This document shows, piece after piece, positions 1 through 12,502 of a DNA stretch of 64,000 nt (position 1 is the stretch's first letter; each line of letters opens with the position of its first letter). Under the pieces are notes generated by a model that saw nothing but the letters and a program-made list of their open reading frames with translations, was not told the origin of the DNA and did no database searches. The translations under genes were made by a program, and so were the position numbers. This DNA is from Caprella mutica (taxonomy: Eukaryota > Arthropoda > Malacostraca > Amphipoda > Caprellidae): assembly GCA_947561585.1 (NCBI GenBank), contig CANNZV010000436.1, positions 62,001-126,000 on the forward strand. The letters are read 5' to 3'.

Positions 1-1500
1 GGTAATGCAGTGCTGTCTACCGCCTTATTGTTTTTGTGGTGCTTCTTTTGTTCCAGTGTAAAGTTATTAATTACTTCATTCTTCTTGCTGTCTTCTCTCA
101 GCTCTCATTTACAGCCAAAATGGCTGCCGAGTTGGAGAAGCTGCAGTAAAAGTCATATTTTCTGACAGTCCTTTTCATAACTATTTCTATTATGTTCATA
201 AATATTAAAGAGAAATAAATATTGAATAAATAAATGTAGTGTTAGTAAGATTAACTTATATTCAGTCAGTTTGTCTAACTACATGAATATCAATTCTTTC
301 ATTAAATATTAATATTTAGTATAAAATAAAAATTCAAATGTATATAAAATAGAGAATTTATTTTGAAGTCAGAGTTTCATTTTTCGCTAGTGTACCCGTT
401 CCGTCAAAATTGACGGTGTTTCATTTCAATACTAGTACAGAAGCTGTAAAAGGTAAATTATAAATTTTCACTTCTGGGAAATCTTATTATATTTTAATTT
501 CCACTTGAATTAAATTTAAAGTTAACTTTTCTTTAGTTCACTTTGAGAAATTAATTATCTGTGTGTTTGTGCTATTAATTGTGCTATCAAAAAATGTAAT
601 AGAAATTATATATGAATAGGAAAAATAAATTATATGCTAATAGCAATTATCTCTCTTCATTAACTCTATAAACTAATCAACTTTTGAATTTTCTTGATTC
701 TTTTTCTTAATACTTAATTATAATATCAAGTTTGAATTGAATTCAAAATCAGTTCAAAATATCAGAGAAAAGTTCATTATCCAAAATATTTCATCCAATC
801 TCTTACCACTATTTTTCTTTTCTATTTTAACCAGACATTCTGTTGGTATTTTCCGTGATAGGTCATACATACAATCTGTAAACTTTAGATTTCACAAATA
901 AAGTTAATTCAACACAGTAAAAGCAGAACGGAAACTTTTTTTGCTATGATACCAGTGGTAGAGATTGAAATGTACCTCTAATTTAAATTCTAGCGAATTC
1001 TAGTTAATTATTTTTCACCAGACTTAATAATGAATAACTAGTATAACAACCTTTTAATTAAAATACGGACTACTACATACAAATATTCTATTTATAGCGA
1101 GCTTATTTAATTCTAAAATAGGGTGTAGTTTTTTGTGGAACATACGGAATCATAATCATTATTATTATATTATTATGTGTGCTTTTCAATGTATTTTGAG
1201 AGCTGTGTGATATATCCAAATAAGATATTCCGTATGGTCTCAGATTAAGTTACCATAAATGTTTTATTCATGACACATCGAAGTAAAACTCTTATATGTG
1301 AACTTATGGCAAGTGTATAAAAAACAGTCAATTGTTTTATTTCGAATTATATTAAAGAATTCTGAATAAAAAATTATTTATTATAACAAAACATAATTAC
1401 AATTAAGCATATATCTTAACAAAGTTCCGATTTAACTATTTTAATTTTAATAAACACGTATTTTGAGAAATAAATTAATAAAGAAAATTAAGTACTCCCA
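1..1500. other. AT-rich non-coding DNA, no gene seen
   Basis: No coding region, RNA gene or tandem array is recognisable. The only structured item is a short dispersed motif at about 386-416 (CTAGTGTACCCGTTCCGTCA followed by a small hairpin, CCGTC...GACGG) that recurs inverted near 9617-9645 and in altered form near 26906-26935. Confidence 0.6.
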
Positions 1501-1502
1501 TC

Positions 1503-1583
1503 GAGAGAGTTATGGTGGGGTCAACCACCGAATATTATGAGGGAACCCCACATAATCTTCTATGGCCCACCATAACATTTCAT
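1503..1583. mobile_element. Short palindromic element (motif M family), paired copy
   Basis: The left end reads GAGAGTTATGGTGGGG and the right end reads ATCTTCTATGGCCCACCATA, the inverse complement of the full motif GTTATGGTGGGGCCATAGAA. Flanks resembling CCCAT...GGGTATG suggest the inverted repeats extend outward. About a dozen whole or half copies occur in the window. It has no coding capacity. It looks like a very short MITE, although no target duplication could be assigned. Confidence 0.55.
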
Positions 1584-1589
1584 CTGGGT

Positions 1590-4500
1590 ATGCACAATAC
1601 CTATATTTTAAATCCACGACTCAGGATTTTCTGTGTAGTGGCAAGACGTGCGACTGGAGCAGCATCAGTCGCGATAAGAGTTAAAGCTAGACTATCAGGT
1701 GTCTTCTCTGATTTCACTCAATTATCTCACTATTGTTAGAATGTGCTTCTTATCAGCTTCTTCAGAACGCGAAATGCGAACATTATTTATGCGAGTGAGC
1801 AATAATTCACATCGCCGCACAATGGAATCACGCGGCGACTCCGCATTACTTAGAACAATAAATTCAATTTCGCCCTACTCACCTGAATGGCATTTACATA
1901 AATTATTATTATTATTGTACCCTGCTGTTTGTATAGTTTTCTTGGGTTCTATTGTAGAGAGGTTCAAAGTACGCTTCGTTGTCGCTAAATTATTGAGAAT
2001 AGTCTTGTCCCACTGTCGCTCAGAGTGCCAAAAATGGCAGGCATGTGCAAGGATTGCAGAGCAGGAGTGAATGCAAGCAGAGAAGTTATAGGAGAATATA
2101 TTAGTTAAGTAGGTTTGATTTTATAGCAGAGAACAAGAAACGTGTGGTGCGTTAAAACATTGGTAAGTAACTATATCGGTACATTATATAGTTAACAAGA
2201 TAATCATCCTTATTGGATATTAAAGGTAAATTAAAGTAAAGTTGTTGGTTTGTTCCTGTCTTGTTTTATATGAATAAGGTGTAGATAACCTATAATGTTA
2301 CTTTTTGTAGTTAATTTGAGATTATTTAAATTCCCTATCTATGATATTTAAACTTTAACTAATTTTTATCAAACTCTCTTACGAAAATTGCACTCTTTCA
2401 GGAATATTCAGGAATACTTCAAACATTGTTAGGAATACTCAAAACCCTGTCAGAAACATTCGAAATTGTTCGAAATGTATTCCAATCTCTGAAGAATATT
2501 TCAATCTCCCAAAATTAATTCCGAGTTAAGAAATATTTTTTATAGTGTCAGGACTATTATAAACTCCAATAAACATTCCAAAGTCACCAATGTGAGTGTC
2601 ACACATACCCCAGTCAGTTCATTTCCAATCATAGCAATCAATCACCAGCTACAGCATATGTAACACCACGAGTCACAGAGCTTTGAGTTCTTATTCCATA
2701 CCTCCCAAATCAATTGTAAGAAGAGAGTACCCCGTGGAGAGCCTCTACCCGAGGTGATAGGCCATCAACACTTGCCTTGCATCAATCCAACACATCGAGT
2801 TCACACACCTAATAGCCGTGTAATCATTTGCATGTCATACCAATCGCTAGTCTCTATCTCAAAAACAATTGCTAGTTGTTATGCATTGCAATGCTCACAT
2901 CAGACACTCCTATTCCGAATGCAAGAAAGGAAGGAGTTCTGAGATACTAATGCTTTGCCACAGAAGATTTAGAGGGGATGAACATAATATTTCAGGTCTC
3001 CACCATAGTTTTACTCTGACATTGGAATTAGCATTCGAAATTCTCACTAGAAGGACACTCTTTCGAAATATAATATACTAGAACAATAGTTTCAATCCCA
3101 TCCAGAGAGGAAATCTTGGTGAGGGCCGTAGAAGATAAAGAGATGTCCCTTCATAATCATCATAAAAATTATTAATCTAGATTCTAAAATTTCGATTATG
3201 AATTAATTATGAAGCCCTTTGTTTATTTTATGAGCAATCTGAACTATTTTCTTACGGTAAATGTGAAAAACCCAAAAAAAGGGTGCGAAAGTAAAGTCAA
3301 ATCCCATGGATTCTTGGTCTAATATATATTTTCGCCTAATAAATAATCCGAAATAAATAAATTCTACTGAATATATACATTAATAGAGCGAATATGAATA
3401 ACATCGGCTAATCAGACATCTAAAACATCAAATAGAACAGTGATTTCCTATAGTTATATTGAATTGTTAAAAAGTGCAAATGTTTTTTGAATATAAAGTC
3501 TATCGAAATACAAATTCGCGGAAAATAAAAATATGAGTAAGCGAATTAATGGTAAATAAAGAGTACTAGTGGTAGATATGTCCTTTACTCGATATGTCTG
3601 ATATGACTATGGAAAAATCACATAATTTAAGATTTTTTACCCTACTAACACTTCCATTACGTACTCTTTGAAATGCGACAGAGCACAGTATACTGCAATG
3701 TATTCAATGTAAAACCTTCTTAAAGTAACATATTAGTACATTTCTTAATCAAAGTTATAGGGTCATCTAATTTATTTGGATATCGGTTAAGATATTTAAA
3801 TGTAATGATGGTGGATAGTGAACAGTCCAAATATATTTATAAGTTATTGGTGATAGAAGAGAATTAAGTTTATAAAGTGTTACACGAAGTATAATAGACT
3901 AAATATTGTAGAATTTATTTCACATAAATGACGAATTTAGTGTAGTATAATTTCGTTAGATATTCCGGTAGAGCAAGGAATAACATTTAGTGCATACATG
4001 GAAGTTCATTAAATATTTATACAGTGCAATATTAGACAATGATAATATCGTGTTCATTTCCCATAGTAGATTGCAATTTTAGCTACGAGACTAGAAGTCT
4101 AGTTTAGACTGCAGCATGCTGTGGTATTTGTGGTGGTGCAAGGAGGTGGTTCGTGGTGGTGCAGAGCATATGTACCACAGCAGGGTGCCATGTTTCACAT
4201 TAACCACGATGACTGTTCACAAACGTCCAAAGTACAACATATCTTGCACCTAACTTTTATTGGATATTAATGAAGTGAAGAGAGTTGGTAAAGCATGATA
4301 CACTCTCTAGAAATAGGCCATGCTGGTATGCTCAATCAAAAAATAGATTGGAAAGGTGAAGATGTACTATTATTTGGTGGGTGAAAGGGGCATTTTAAAA
4401 TTGAAATAGGTTAAGTATCAAATAATTAATTAATAAAAAAATTTGCAAATGCGTTGAAAAATAGACACTATGAGTAACAATTTTGGAGACAATTGTATTC

Positions 4501-5315
4501 CTGAGATCACTTTCTTTCTATCATTGAAGTCTCCAATTAATTTTCCTGATAGATACAACTACAAAAGTCAATAATTAATTTTGAATTTTCAAATGTATAC
4601 AGAAAAACCTCATTGAAAAATAAAACTTGAAAATAAAGAGCCAAAAAGACCTTTTTTAGAAAAATTTTGTCATGAATCCAGAAAAACCTGGTTATGAAAT
4701 ATGAACCATGGAAATAAAGTTCCGATGCTGCTGAATCTACCTTTTAGTTTCATTCGACACTATCCTACTTCTTCGACCAATAATTTTCGTTTGAATTTAG
4801 CCTCGATGCATAGGTGCAAATTTGCAATTACATACAAACTTATAGATCTATTACAATTTTGTACATACATTATTACAATGTGATTGTGTGCATTTAATCG
4901 TAAAGTCTACATAATTGTGCAGCAGCGAAACAACCAGCTTTTTATCTATGTTTGAATATTCATTTTCATGTTCATTATTACTAACTCCATTTTACTTTGC
5001 AGTTCTCCACATTAACCAAAGAATGTAACGCAAAATCCAAAAGCAGAAGATGCTCATGTACACCGTATGTGTCTCATAAATTAATCAAAATTCGATCTAC
5101 TGAATCTGCCAGATGATCTCCAGTGCCGCTCTAGATTATTAGTTAATGTAAGCATGAAATTAGCCGCGCAAAGTGTTGAGACGCCTTCACGCAGGCAATC
5201 GTTCACGCTAGAGGGCGCTTCTAAAGGAGGTCACTGAAGAGGTCACCTGTAAATCATTCTGTAGATCGAACCTTAAATTAATGATCACCAGTCCTTCTCC
5301 CCAGGAAGAAATGAT
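1590..5315. other. AT-rich non-coding DNA, no gene seen
   Basis: Only short open frames with no recognisable domain occur here. A G-rich, GTGGT-repeating patch lies at about 4125-4190. No RNA gene or transposon end was recognised. Confidence 0.5.
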
Positions 5316-5802
5316 AATAATTATCCAGGGATCTAATAATTATCCCATGGATCTAATAATATCATCAGGGATCTAATAATTATCCTATGGATCTAATAAT
5401 ATTATCAGGGATCTAATAATTATCCCAGGGATATAATAATATCATCAGGGATCTAATAATTATCCCAGGGATATAATAATTATCCCAGGGATCTAATAAT
5501 TATCCACTGAAATCTAATAATATCATCAGGGATCTAATAATTATCCCAAGGATCTAATAATATCATCAGGGATCTAATAATTATCCACAGAAATCTAATA
5601 ATATCATCAGGGATCTAATAATTATCCCAGGGATCTAATAATTATCACAGGGATCTAATAATTATCCCAGGGATCTAATAATTATCCCAGGGATCTAATA
5701 ATTATCCCAGGGATCTAGTAATTATCCCAGGGATCTAATAATTATCCCAGAGATCCAATATATCCAAGAGATCTAATAATAATCCAAGGATCTAATAACA
5801 TC
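5316..5802. repeat. 20-bp minisatellite
   Basis: Around 24 tandem copies of AGGGATCTAATAATTATCCC occur. The unit ends are partly self-complementary (AGGGAT...ATTATCCC). Alternating variants (TCATC versus TTATC, CATGG versus CAGGG) indicate local dimer amplification in the first half, while the second half is more homogeneous. Stops in the unit prevent long reading frames. Confidence 0.93.
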
Positions 5803-7029
5803 CCCGAAACTCTCCTATAAGCTTCGAAATACAATTCTATTGCATAATTAACATAAGGTGGCCATTAGAAGCATTATCAAAACTTGAAAGTTACAATAAG
5901 ATTAAAAGTTCAAGATCGTTCAAAATAACATTGGTAGATAATAAATTAGTTAGTTGCAATTTAGATATATAGATAGTAACGTGAAACTCGAAAGTCTCGA
6001 AATAGATATCATTGTGTACACTAACTGTCGGACTCTATCACGGAATTCTAACGTCAAAATCTTTTGTCAAACACCTTTGCATTATAAATTAATATATTGT
6101 CTTGTCTTTTAATGTATACTAATTATACAGATAAACATTATAATTATCTGACAGGCGTTCACTAGCTATATAGTTCTGTGTGTTTATTGTTTTATTATTT
6201 AATAAAGGGAAAGAAAATGGAAAAACATATGGTATCATTTAAAGTATTTACATATTCTCAAACAGGAAGTTTTTCCCCCAGATTGAAGCAATGGAATATT
6301 GAATAAAAGATGGAAGAAGAACCATTGTGATTTATGCCGCTGAATTATTATACTCTATATATTGGCAGTTATATTCAATTAGTTACTGTAATTAAATTAT
6401 GTGATGCGCATCAACAGTTAGGAAGTATATTTTTCATATTGAGAGTTAAAATTACATCGGTTTGAAATATCACTAAATATACTGTCTAAAACAATTAGAT
6501 TTCTCCTAGTTTAATAAAAAGTGATTTTATTTACAGTTTTATCTTTAACATTTTTATTTTATTTTCTATTACAGTTTTACCTAAAGTCGTTAAGTACCGC
6601 ATTAGGCAACTGTCATCTAAAAAAACACTATTTTCAAACTGTACTGAGAAGTGGAAAATAATGCTTTAACTATTATTATAGTGTCACACGATGGTATGTG
6701 TTTTGGTATATGAATGTAAAAGAGTCACTTTTTTAATTAATCAATTTTTTTTAAACTAAAATCATTTACATTCAAAAAATATTCATGAGAATATTTACAC
6801 GCTATTTACAAGGAAAGTAAATACATTCAAGATAAGATATTTGAAGGAATTTTTTTGGTTCTAGAGCAACCTATCCAACTATTTCATTGTACTGAAAAAA
6901 GAAATGCAAAAGTACAGAATAGGGTAAAAGAGTGCATAATAATTTATGTAATAAATAAAGCAAGTAAATAAAGTATAACAGAGAGAATAATAGAGAAGAG
7001 CTGACAGTAAATCTAACAATTCACAACTC
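5803..7029. other. AT-rich non-coding DNA, no gene seen
   Basis: No coding exon, RNA gene, array or transposon end could be identified here. The reverse-strand open frame near 6879-7091 is low-complexity and Tyr/Phe/Ile-rich, as expected by chance in AT-rich DNA. Confidence 0.5.
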
Positions 7030-7168
7030 ATACCTAGCTTTTCATTAATGATTATACTTCTAGTCGACGTAGATGCATGAAACTTTGACATTATATATGT
7101 TTTAATGCGTAGATTATGAATCTATAAGAAACAATTACATTTTACTAGTACATAAATACATATGTGAT
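7030..7168. repeat. Left arm of a 140-bp inverted repeat flanking the transposon nest
   Basis: This stretch contains CTAGTCGACGTAGATGCATG and AACTTTGACA. Its inverse complement is found at 9311-9447 with only scattered mismatches. The two arms enclose about 2.1 kb holding a fold-back element, a Tc1-like pseudogene, a palindrome and a tRNA-like segment. The arms may be the terminal repeats of a larger DNA transposon into which others inserted, or two copies of a repeat in opposite orientation. Confidence 0.65.
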
Positions 7169-7198
7169 AAAATAAAAATAGCTCGTGCCAAAAGTATA

Positions 7199-7806
7199 AC
7201 TGGTGTTCCACCTAGTGGTGACCGATAACAAAATGCTATAAAACGTAAACCACAAGAGATAGAACACTCTACTTTTCGCCATTTTCCAGAAAATACTTCA
7301 AGTTTTGTGGTAATAAAATAAAATTTATAATTAACAATTTATCTAAGCACAGGCCTCAACATGACTTCTGCCTATTTCCAGGCAATTCTGCAGTCGCCAC
7401 TGGTACCCCCCATCATAACCTGCCGACACATTTCTTCAGAGATGTGCCCTCCATGTTCACCGGGCTTAAACCACTGTCATTTCTAGATATGGGAGTTCAT
7501 CAAGTCCAAAAGAATTGACGAGCTGTAGACAAGGATTGAAATGGTCTTTGAAGGGCACATCACTGAAGAAATTTGCCGGCAGGTCATGATGGGGTACCAT
7601 TTACGACTGCAGAAATGCCTGAAAATAAACAGAAGTCATGCTGAGGCCTGTGCTTAGATAAATAGTTAGGTAGAAATTTTATTTTACTACCAGTAAAACT
7701 TGAAGTACTTTCTGATAAAATGGCGAAAAGTATAGAGTTCTATCTCTATTGGTTTACGTTTTATAGCGTTTTGTTATCGGTCACTCCTATAGGTGGAACA
7801 CCTTGT
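7199..7806. mobile_element. Fold-back DNA element with arms of about 255 bp
   Basis: Arm 7199-7450 and arm 7551-7806 are inverse complements over almost their whole length, including GTGACCGATAACAAAA near the outer ends and CTAAGCACAGGCCTCA inside. The loop is about 100 bp. The right arm plus loop encodes the decayed tail of a transposase, so the left arm looks like an inverted copy of the same end region. The structure is that of a non-autonomous fold-back element derived from an IS630/Tc1/mariner-type transposon. No autonomous copy is present in the window. Confidence 0.8.
7442..7659 (+). pseudogene. Decayed C-terminal fragment of a Tc1/mariner-type transposase
   Basis: Conceptual translation from 7442 gives a proline-rich segment with CSPGLNHCHF, corresponding to the SPDLTP.DFFLWG block of insect IS630/Tc1/mariner-type transposases. 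Two in-frame stops follow. Then come WEFIKSK and an ITEEICRQV...RLQKCL...HAEAC segment matching the usual helical tail (EEM.RRV...R...C....GGH.E). Part of the family sequence between the two blocks is missing. The stops, the deletion and the absence of any N-terminal part make it non-functional. It lies in the loop and right arm of the fold-back element. Confidence 0.65.
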
Positions 7807-7822
7807 ATGTTATTATATACAT

Positions 7823-8790
7823 TTAATATTTGTTTCCGAAGCATTCCTTTGCTATTACTGCTTGGAGAGGGTTGTCATACGAGTAAATCAGACCTTCACA
7901 AGCATTAAGTGATATTTTCCTCCATTCCTCAATGCAGAATTCGTTCAATTCGACAAGATTTTTAGTATTTCTTTGGTTGACCTGCCTCTTCAACGGTCCC
8001 CACAGATTCTCTATTGGATTGAGGTCTGGAAACTGACATGGCAATGGGAGGACGTTGATTTTCTTTTCAGGGAACCATTCCCTTGTTAAATTATCCATGT
8101 ATTTCTGGTAATTGCCGTACTGGAACTTTCAATTCCTTCTTCCGTAAAAACCTCTTCCATTCGGAATTAGATTCTTGTTCAAAATTTGGCGATAACCCAT
8201 CTTTCCATCAATAATATGGGGTGGCCCAGTGCCATGTGCAGAAAAACAACCCCAAACCATGATACTGCCAACTCTATGCTTTACCATTGCTATGGTGTTC
8301 TTATGGTCATACGCTATGCGGCTATACCCTTCATCCTCCACACGCGATGAGCATCACTGGGCCAAAAAAATTCTATTCTGATTTAATCTGACCATACGAT
8401 ATTATTTCAAAATTTGTTCCCTTTTCCAAAATGGTCTCTTGCAAATTTCAAACGGCTTGCAACAAGGCTTTTTTTAAGCAGAGAGGTTTTGGGAGGCATG
8501 AAACAGTTTATGTTGTTGCTGTTCAGCTCTCTACTGATGGGCTATTTACTGAAATACTGGCATCTTCGAGATCATTCCTTAACTCCTTTCGAGTACTCAT
8601 TGGTTTGTTTTGGACTTTTCTAAGTAAAATTTGATGACGGAGAGCGTTAATTTTTCTTGGTGCACCTGACCGTGCCAAGTTAATAGTTGATCCATGTTGA
8701 AAAATTTACGAATAATGGAGCCAACGGTTAGAATTGGCACATTTATTTCTGCAGAAATCTTCGTGAAGGACATTTATTTATTTATTTTTG
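7823..8790 (-). pseudogene. Broken Tc1-like transposase gene
   Basis: On the reverse strand, reading from high to low coordinates, a degraded helix-turn-helix region lies at about 8790-8640 (INVPILTVGSIIRKF, then SGAPRKIN in another frame). The middle part at 8341-8129 contains GSIMVWGCFSAHGTG, a hallmark of Tc1 transposases. The C-terminal part at 8128-7823 contains FPDLNPIENLWGPLK, including the third catalytic acidic residue, and runs to a normal-looking terminus (FGNKY). Frameshifts and stops separate these blocks. The position of the second catalytic Asp (usually QDNDPKH) reads QYGNYQKY, so that residue is lost. Full-length relatives are about 340 residues. This is a dead DD34E-type copy. 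Confidence 0.85.
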
Positions 8791-9040
8791 AGGGTAATTT
8801 GATACTTCCTTTACTTCAGACATGATTCCTTCCTTTAGGGGATTTCTAGGGGATTGCTAGGCGGTGTGTCAGTTGGGAATAACTGCTAAATTGTGGGCAG
8901 TTCCACGTTCTTTCATATTCTTCAAGCGCCCAGAATGTTCTAGATTGTAAAAACATTGAAATATCGGTTAGAAAATTCTAGAACTGAAAGGTTGAATACT
9001 TTTGTCACGTGCTATTTTTGATTTTGTCACATATGTATAT

Positions 9041-9113
9041 ATTCAAAGTTGTTGGTCCTGCGACCCCCAGATACATAATGTATCTGGGGGTCGCAGGACC
9101 AACAACTTTGAAT
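9041..9113. repeat. 73-bp near-perfect palindrome
   Basis: The arms 9041-9076 and 9078-9113 are exact inverse complements around a single central base. They contain GTTGGTCCTGCGACCCCCAG. The palindrome is far more GC-rich than its surroundings and could extrude as a cruciform. It lies between the Tc1-like pseudogene and the tRNA-like segment. It may be a minimal MITE, or fused terminal repeats left after deletion of a transposon interior. Confidence 0.92.
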
Positions 9114-9174
9114 TTAGATGGGAATATCGGCTAGGGAGTAAACCCTTCCACTGCTGTGCTAACTTATTTCGTTA

Positions 9175-9312
9175 AAACTCGCTACCAATAGGTGGGGCAG
9201 TTCGAGTCTGGAAGGACTCGATCTGCTTTTACACCTGTTGGTGTAGTCGATAGAGCTCTGGCACAGTACTCTAAAGGTCCAGGGTTCGAATCCCGCGAAC
9301 TCAATTGAATAT
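9175..9312 (+). repeat. tRNA-like, SINE-like segment
   Basis: A pol III-type A box (TGGTGTAGTCGATAG) is followed about 45 bases later by a perfect B box (GGTTCGAATCC). The T-arm stem pairs only partly (three of five positions) and no clean acceptor stem is visible, so a functional tRNA is unlikely. An AT-rich dinucleotide-like tail follows (ATATATATGTATATATG). This organisation fits the head of a tRNA-derived SINE. The 5' limit is uncertain. Confidence 0.5.
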
Positions 9313-9447
9313 ATATGTATATATGTACTACTAAAATGCAATATTTTCTAATAGATTCTTAATCTATGCATTAAAACCATATATTCTGTCAAAGTTTCAT
9401 GCATCTACGTGGACTAGAAGTTTAATTAATAGTAAAAACCTAGGTGT
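9311..9447. repeat. Right arm of the 140-bp inverted repeat flanking the transposon nest
   Basis: This is the inverse complement of 7030-7168, containing AAAGTTTCATGCATCTACGT. Similarity runs from the ACCTAG near the outer end to the TAGTACATA near the inner end. Confidence 0.65.
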
Positions 9448-12370
9448 ATAAATACTTGTGTCCTTCCACTGTAAATGAATATTAAAGTTAGATAAACTGT
9501 TCTAAAAAATATTTCTACAAATTTCATTAAAATGATGAAACGTAAGAGTATTATTTATAGTTTCAGGAAACTTGCTCCTTAGATTCACTCCAGAAAATAG
9601 AATATGAAACTTTATTTTTTTGACGGAATGGGTACACTAGTTTCGAGATGATATCGTATAAAACAATATCTATTAAATTAAATTATAACACCATTCAAAT
9701 TATATATCACTCGCACAATGAATTTTAACAAAAGGGTTACAAGATTTAGTTATTATTTTGTAAAAATGTATTCGACACATCGTCCAATATGATGCAATCA
9801 AATCTTTTCGTATTGAATTCTATGATTAAATTTATAAATGATTAAACTTTAATTGGCTTAACCGATAATTTTCTGATGCATTTCAACGTAAACACATAAC
9901 ATTTTAACGGGCAGGTACACTAGTTATGACACAGAAGAACTACTCTCTAATGAAATCCAGTTTAGTGAATGTATATTCCCATAAGTAAGTAAATAGAATC
10001 TATAATGAACAAATTTTTGTTTAGTCTGCCATAAGATGGCCTAATGTTTTCTTAAACTGATGGCCGTTCATGGTAGACTAAAGAAAATGCGATCACTATA
10101 CAGACTATTTCCTTATTCAGGACTCTATTCACTATACAGTATTTCATAATCTATTGTAATAAATAACTAATATTTTAAGACAATAGAGAAAGGCTGTGCT
10201 GCTCTTTAACCAGTGTTACAGTTTCTTTTCTCTGATAAATAGCTGTAAGGAGGACAGTGTTAGCTCTGGGAGTTAAAACTCAAAAGAGAAATTACCATAG
10301 GATGAGTCGACTGAATCCCAACGATGGGGAGGTACTATGGTGAGTAACCCACACAGAAACTTATGCTGTGAGTAGCGAAGTGTCTCTTTTTCATTTATAA
10401 AGTATTTTATGTGAACTATATCAATGTGAAGGAATAGGGACATAGCCATCAGAAATTAGAAAATATTTCAAAGTTAGAAACAGGAATTAAGGCACAATAT
10501 TCTATATGCTTTAAGGATATACTAATATAATATTTGTGGTATTTATTGTAAGAAAAGGATCACAATGAAAAATAGTAAACAGCTTATTAAGTTGAATAAT
10601 AATCTTCACCTGCCTAAAAATTTAAGGAATGTCAAGATTAAAAGAAGTTCCTCATACTTAATCTTCTATGGCCCACCATAACTTTCTCCATGGGTATGAT
10701 ATAAAACAGGTTTTTATTTTAGTTTATATTTTCCAATCAAAAATAACTATTATTTGTTCCACACTGTCTTATTCCATGCACATGGTCTAAAGATAATTAA
10801 AAATAATTTAAAGAATTATATACAAATTTGTAATTCAAATTCCCCTATTTTCAAGTCAAATAATTTGATTACTTTATCAAAGACACTAATTAATTGTTCA
10901 TGGGATTAAATGGCAATCATTTCCCCGATTGGTTTGATTTGTTCTATCAGGACAATCGTATCCATTACAGAAATAGGAGAAGATTTCACAATTAATTTGA
11001 TTGACCTCAGGGTTAAAATATTCCAATTGACCTCCATTATAATAAGTCTGACATTTCACTGTTTCAAACTACAAGCAGAAAATGTAACCTTTTGAACCTA
11101 AATAATCTGAGAGACAACTCTAGAGGCTATTTAAAGGATTACTAAGTTTAAATCTTGTAATCACTTACCCAAATAGAGGCCTGGTTTGTGCCACTGGGAG
11201 GTAAGGGGTTGCTACCTGATCACCCATCAATCTTACAAGTCATTAACTAATTATTCGATCATTGTGAAAAATCAGCCCCATTAACCCATGCTCTTAAAAA
11301 TTGTAATGGAAAGTGTACGGTGAAATAGGTGAGCTCGTGTGCCTTTCTTTCTTAACTTTAATAATTAGAAACTATTTACAATAATATTAAATCTACATAA
11401 AGAAAATAGTTGTTTGCCATTACATGATTTGACTATAAGTTAATTAAACAAATTCTTTGTCTCATACAAAATGATTAAAGATTAATAAACACTATTGTCA
11501 CTTATATTTTATTTATAATTACTAATAATTTTTAAGCATGAACGCCAAGTCAAAGAATTTTTCTACAGTGTAACAAAGGCAGAGAGTTACGTTCAACCCT
11601 GAAATGAAATAGTGAGCGTTCAACTAATTTCTATTTGTTAGTTTAAGGGATGACAGTTTGTCTTTTTTCCCTTCATTCATTCGAAAGATGCACCTGACTT
11701 TGAAGAGGAAAATACCTTAAACTGACAAAGATGGAGTGAACACTCTGTGGTGAACCTCCTTCCAAATTAAACGGTCTACTTTTTACCTAATTACCCGAGC
11801 TGTAAATCTTCTAAAACAAACATACACAAAAAATGACCGCAAAGTCTTCTTCGAAATAAAGGTATTTCCAGAAATAGACCTACTCTGACTTCTTTGAGTC
11901 GCAGTACAACTCTTCATCTCCTATGATTTCTTTAGACCGATTTATAGGCCTATGAGATAGGCTTAAAATATACATATTAATTGTGAAAAGTATATCTATA
12001 ATAAATGATAAATATACGTTATGAAAATACTTCACTCATTTTTCTGACTGATAAACTAAATTGTATAACAATTACAACCAAACCTCTATACCTATTATAC
12101 ATTTACAATTTTTATAAAAATACTCCAATTGATAGTATTTATTAGCAGTACATTATAGGTTGAACCTAAGGCTCACGTGTCCCAAAAACACACACCACTC
12201 CCGAAAAAGAATGATGCGGTTTGGAAGAAATTTTTATTGTCTCTCCAAGATATTTTTTGGGTAAGTTTTTTGGTTCAACTTTTCAAGTGGATTCTTTTGT
12301 TCTGCTCCACAGTCGTGGTGGAGAGACTGGTAATGAAGACATTATCTCTATCGACTACTGTGTGAGATAG
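9448..12370. other. AT-rich non-coding DNA with a few repeat remnants
   Basis: No coding region is recognisable. Copies of GGGTACACTAGT or GGTACACTAGT occur at 9635-9646 and 9917-9927. A half copy of the motif M element (ATCTTCTATGGCCCACCATA, then ACTTTCTCCATGGGTATG) is at 10660-10698. The remaining sequence shows neither arrays nor RNA genes. Confidence 0.5.
10658..10698 (-). mobile_element. Motif M half element
   Basis: The stretch reads ATCTTCTATGGCCCACCATA followed by ACTTTCTCCATGGGTATG. This is the right half of the palindromic element, and the best-preserved example of its outer extension (CATGGGTATG). No matching left half lies next to it. Confidence 0.55.
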
Positions 12371-12502
12371 TCATTTATACTGCCATTCATTTACTTTCTT
12401 TCATTTACACTGCCATTCATTTACTTTCATTCATTTACACTGCCATTCATTTACTTTCATTCATTCACACTGCCATTCATTTACTTTCATTCATTTACAC
12501 TC
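12371..12502. repeat. 30-bp minisatellite, about 4.5 copies
   Basis: Tandem copies of CATTTACACTGCCATTCATT plus TACTTTCATT, with few differences between copies. Confidence 0.92.

Noticed and set aside
5316..5802. CRISPR-like array
   Set aside because: The repeats are contiguous with no unique spacers, and this is animal DNA. It is an ordinary minisatellite.
8414..8634. Forward frames over the Tc1 region
   Set aside because: They lie antisense to the broken transposase, which explains the sequence better.
9220..9300. Functional tRNA gene
   Set aside because: A and B boxes are present, but the T-arm pairs poorly and no acceptor stem closes. A SINE-like origin fits better.
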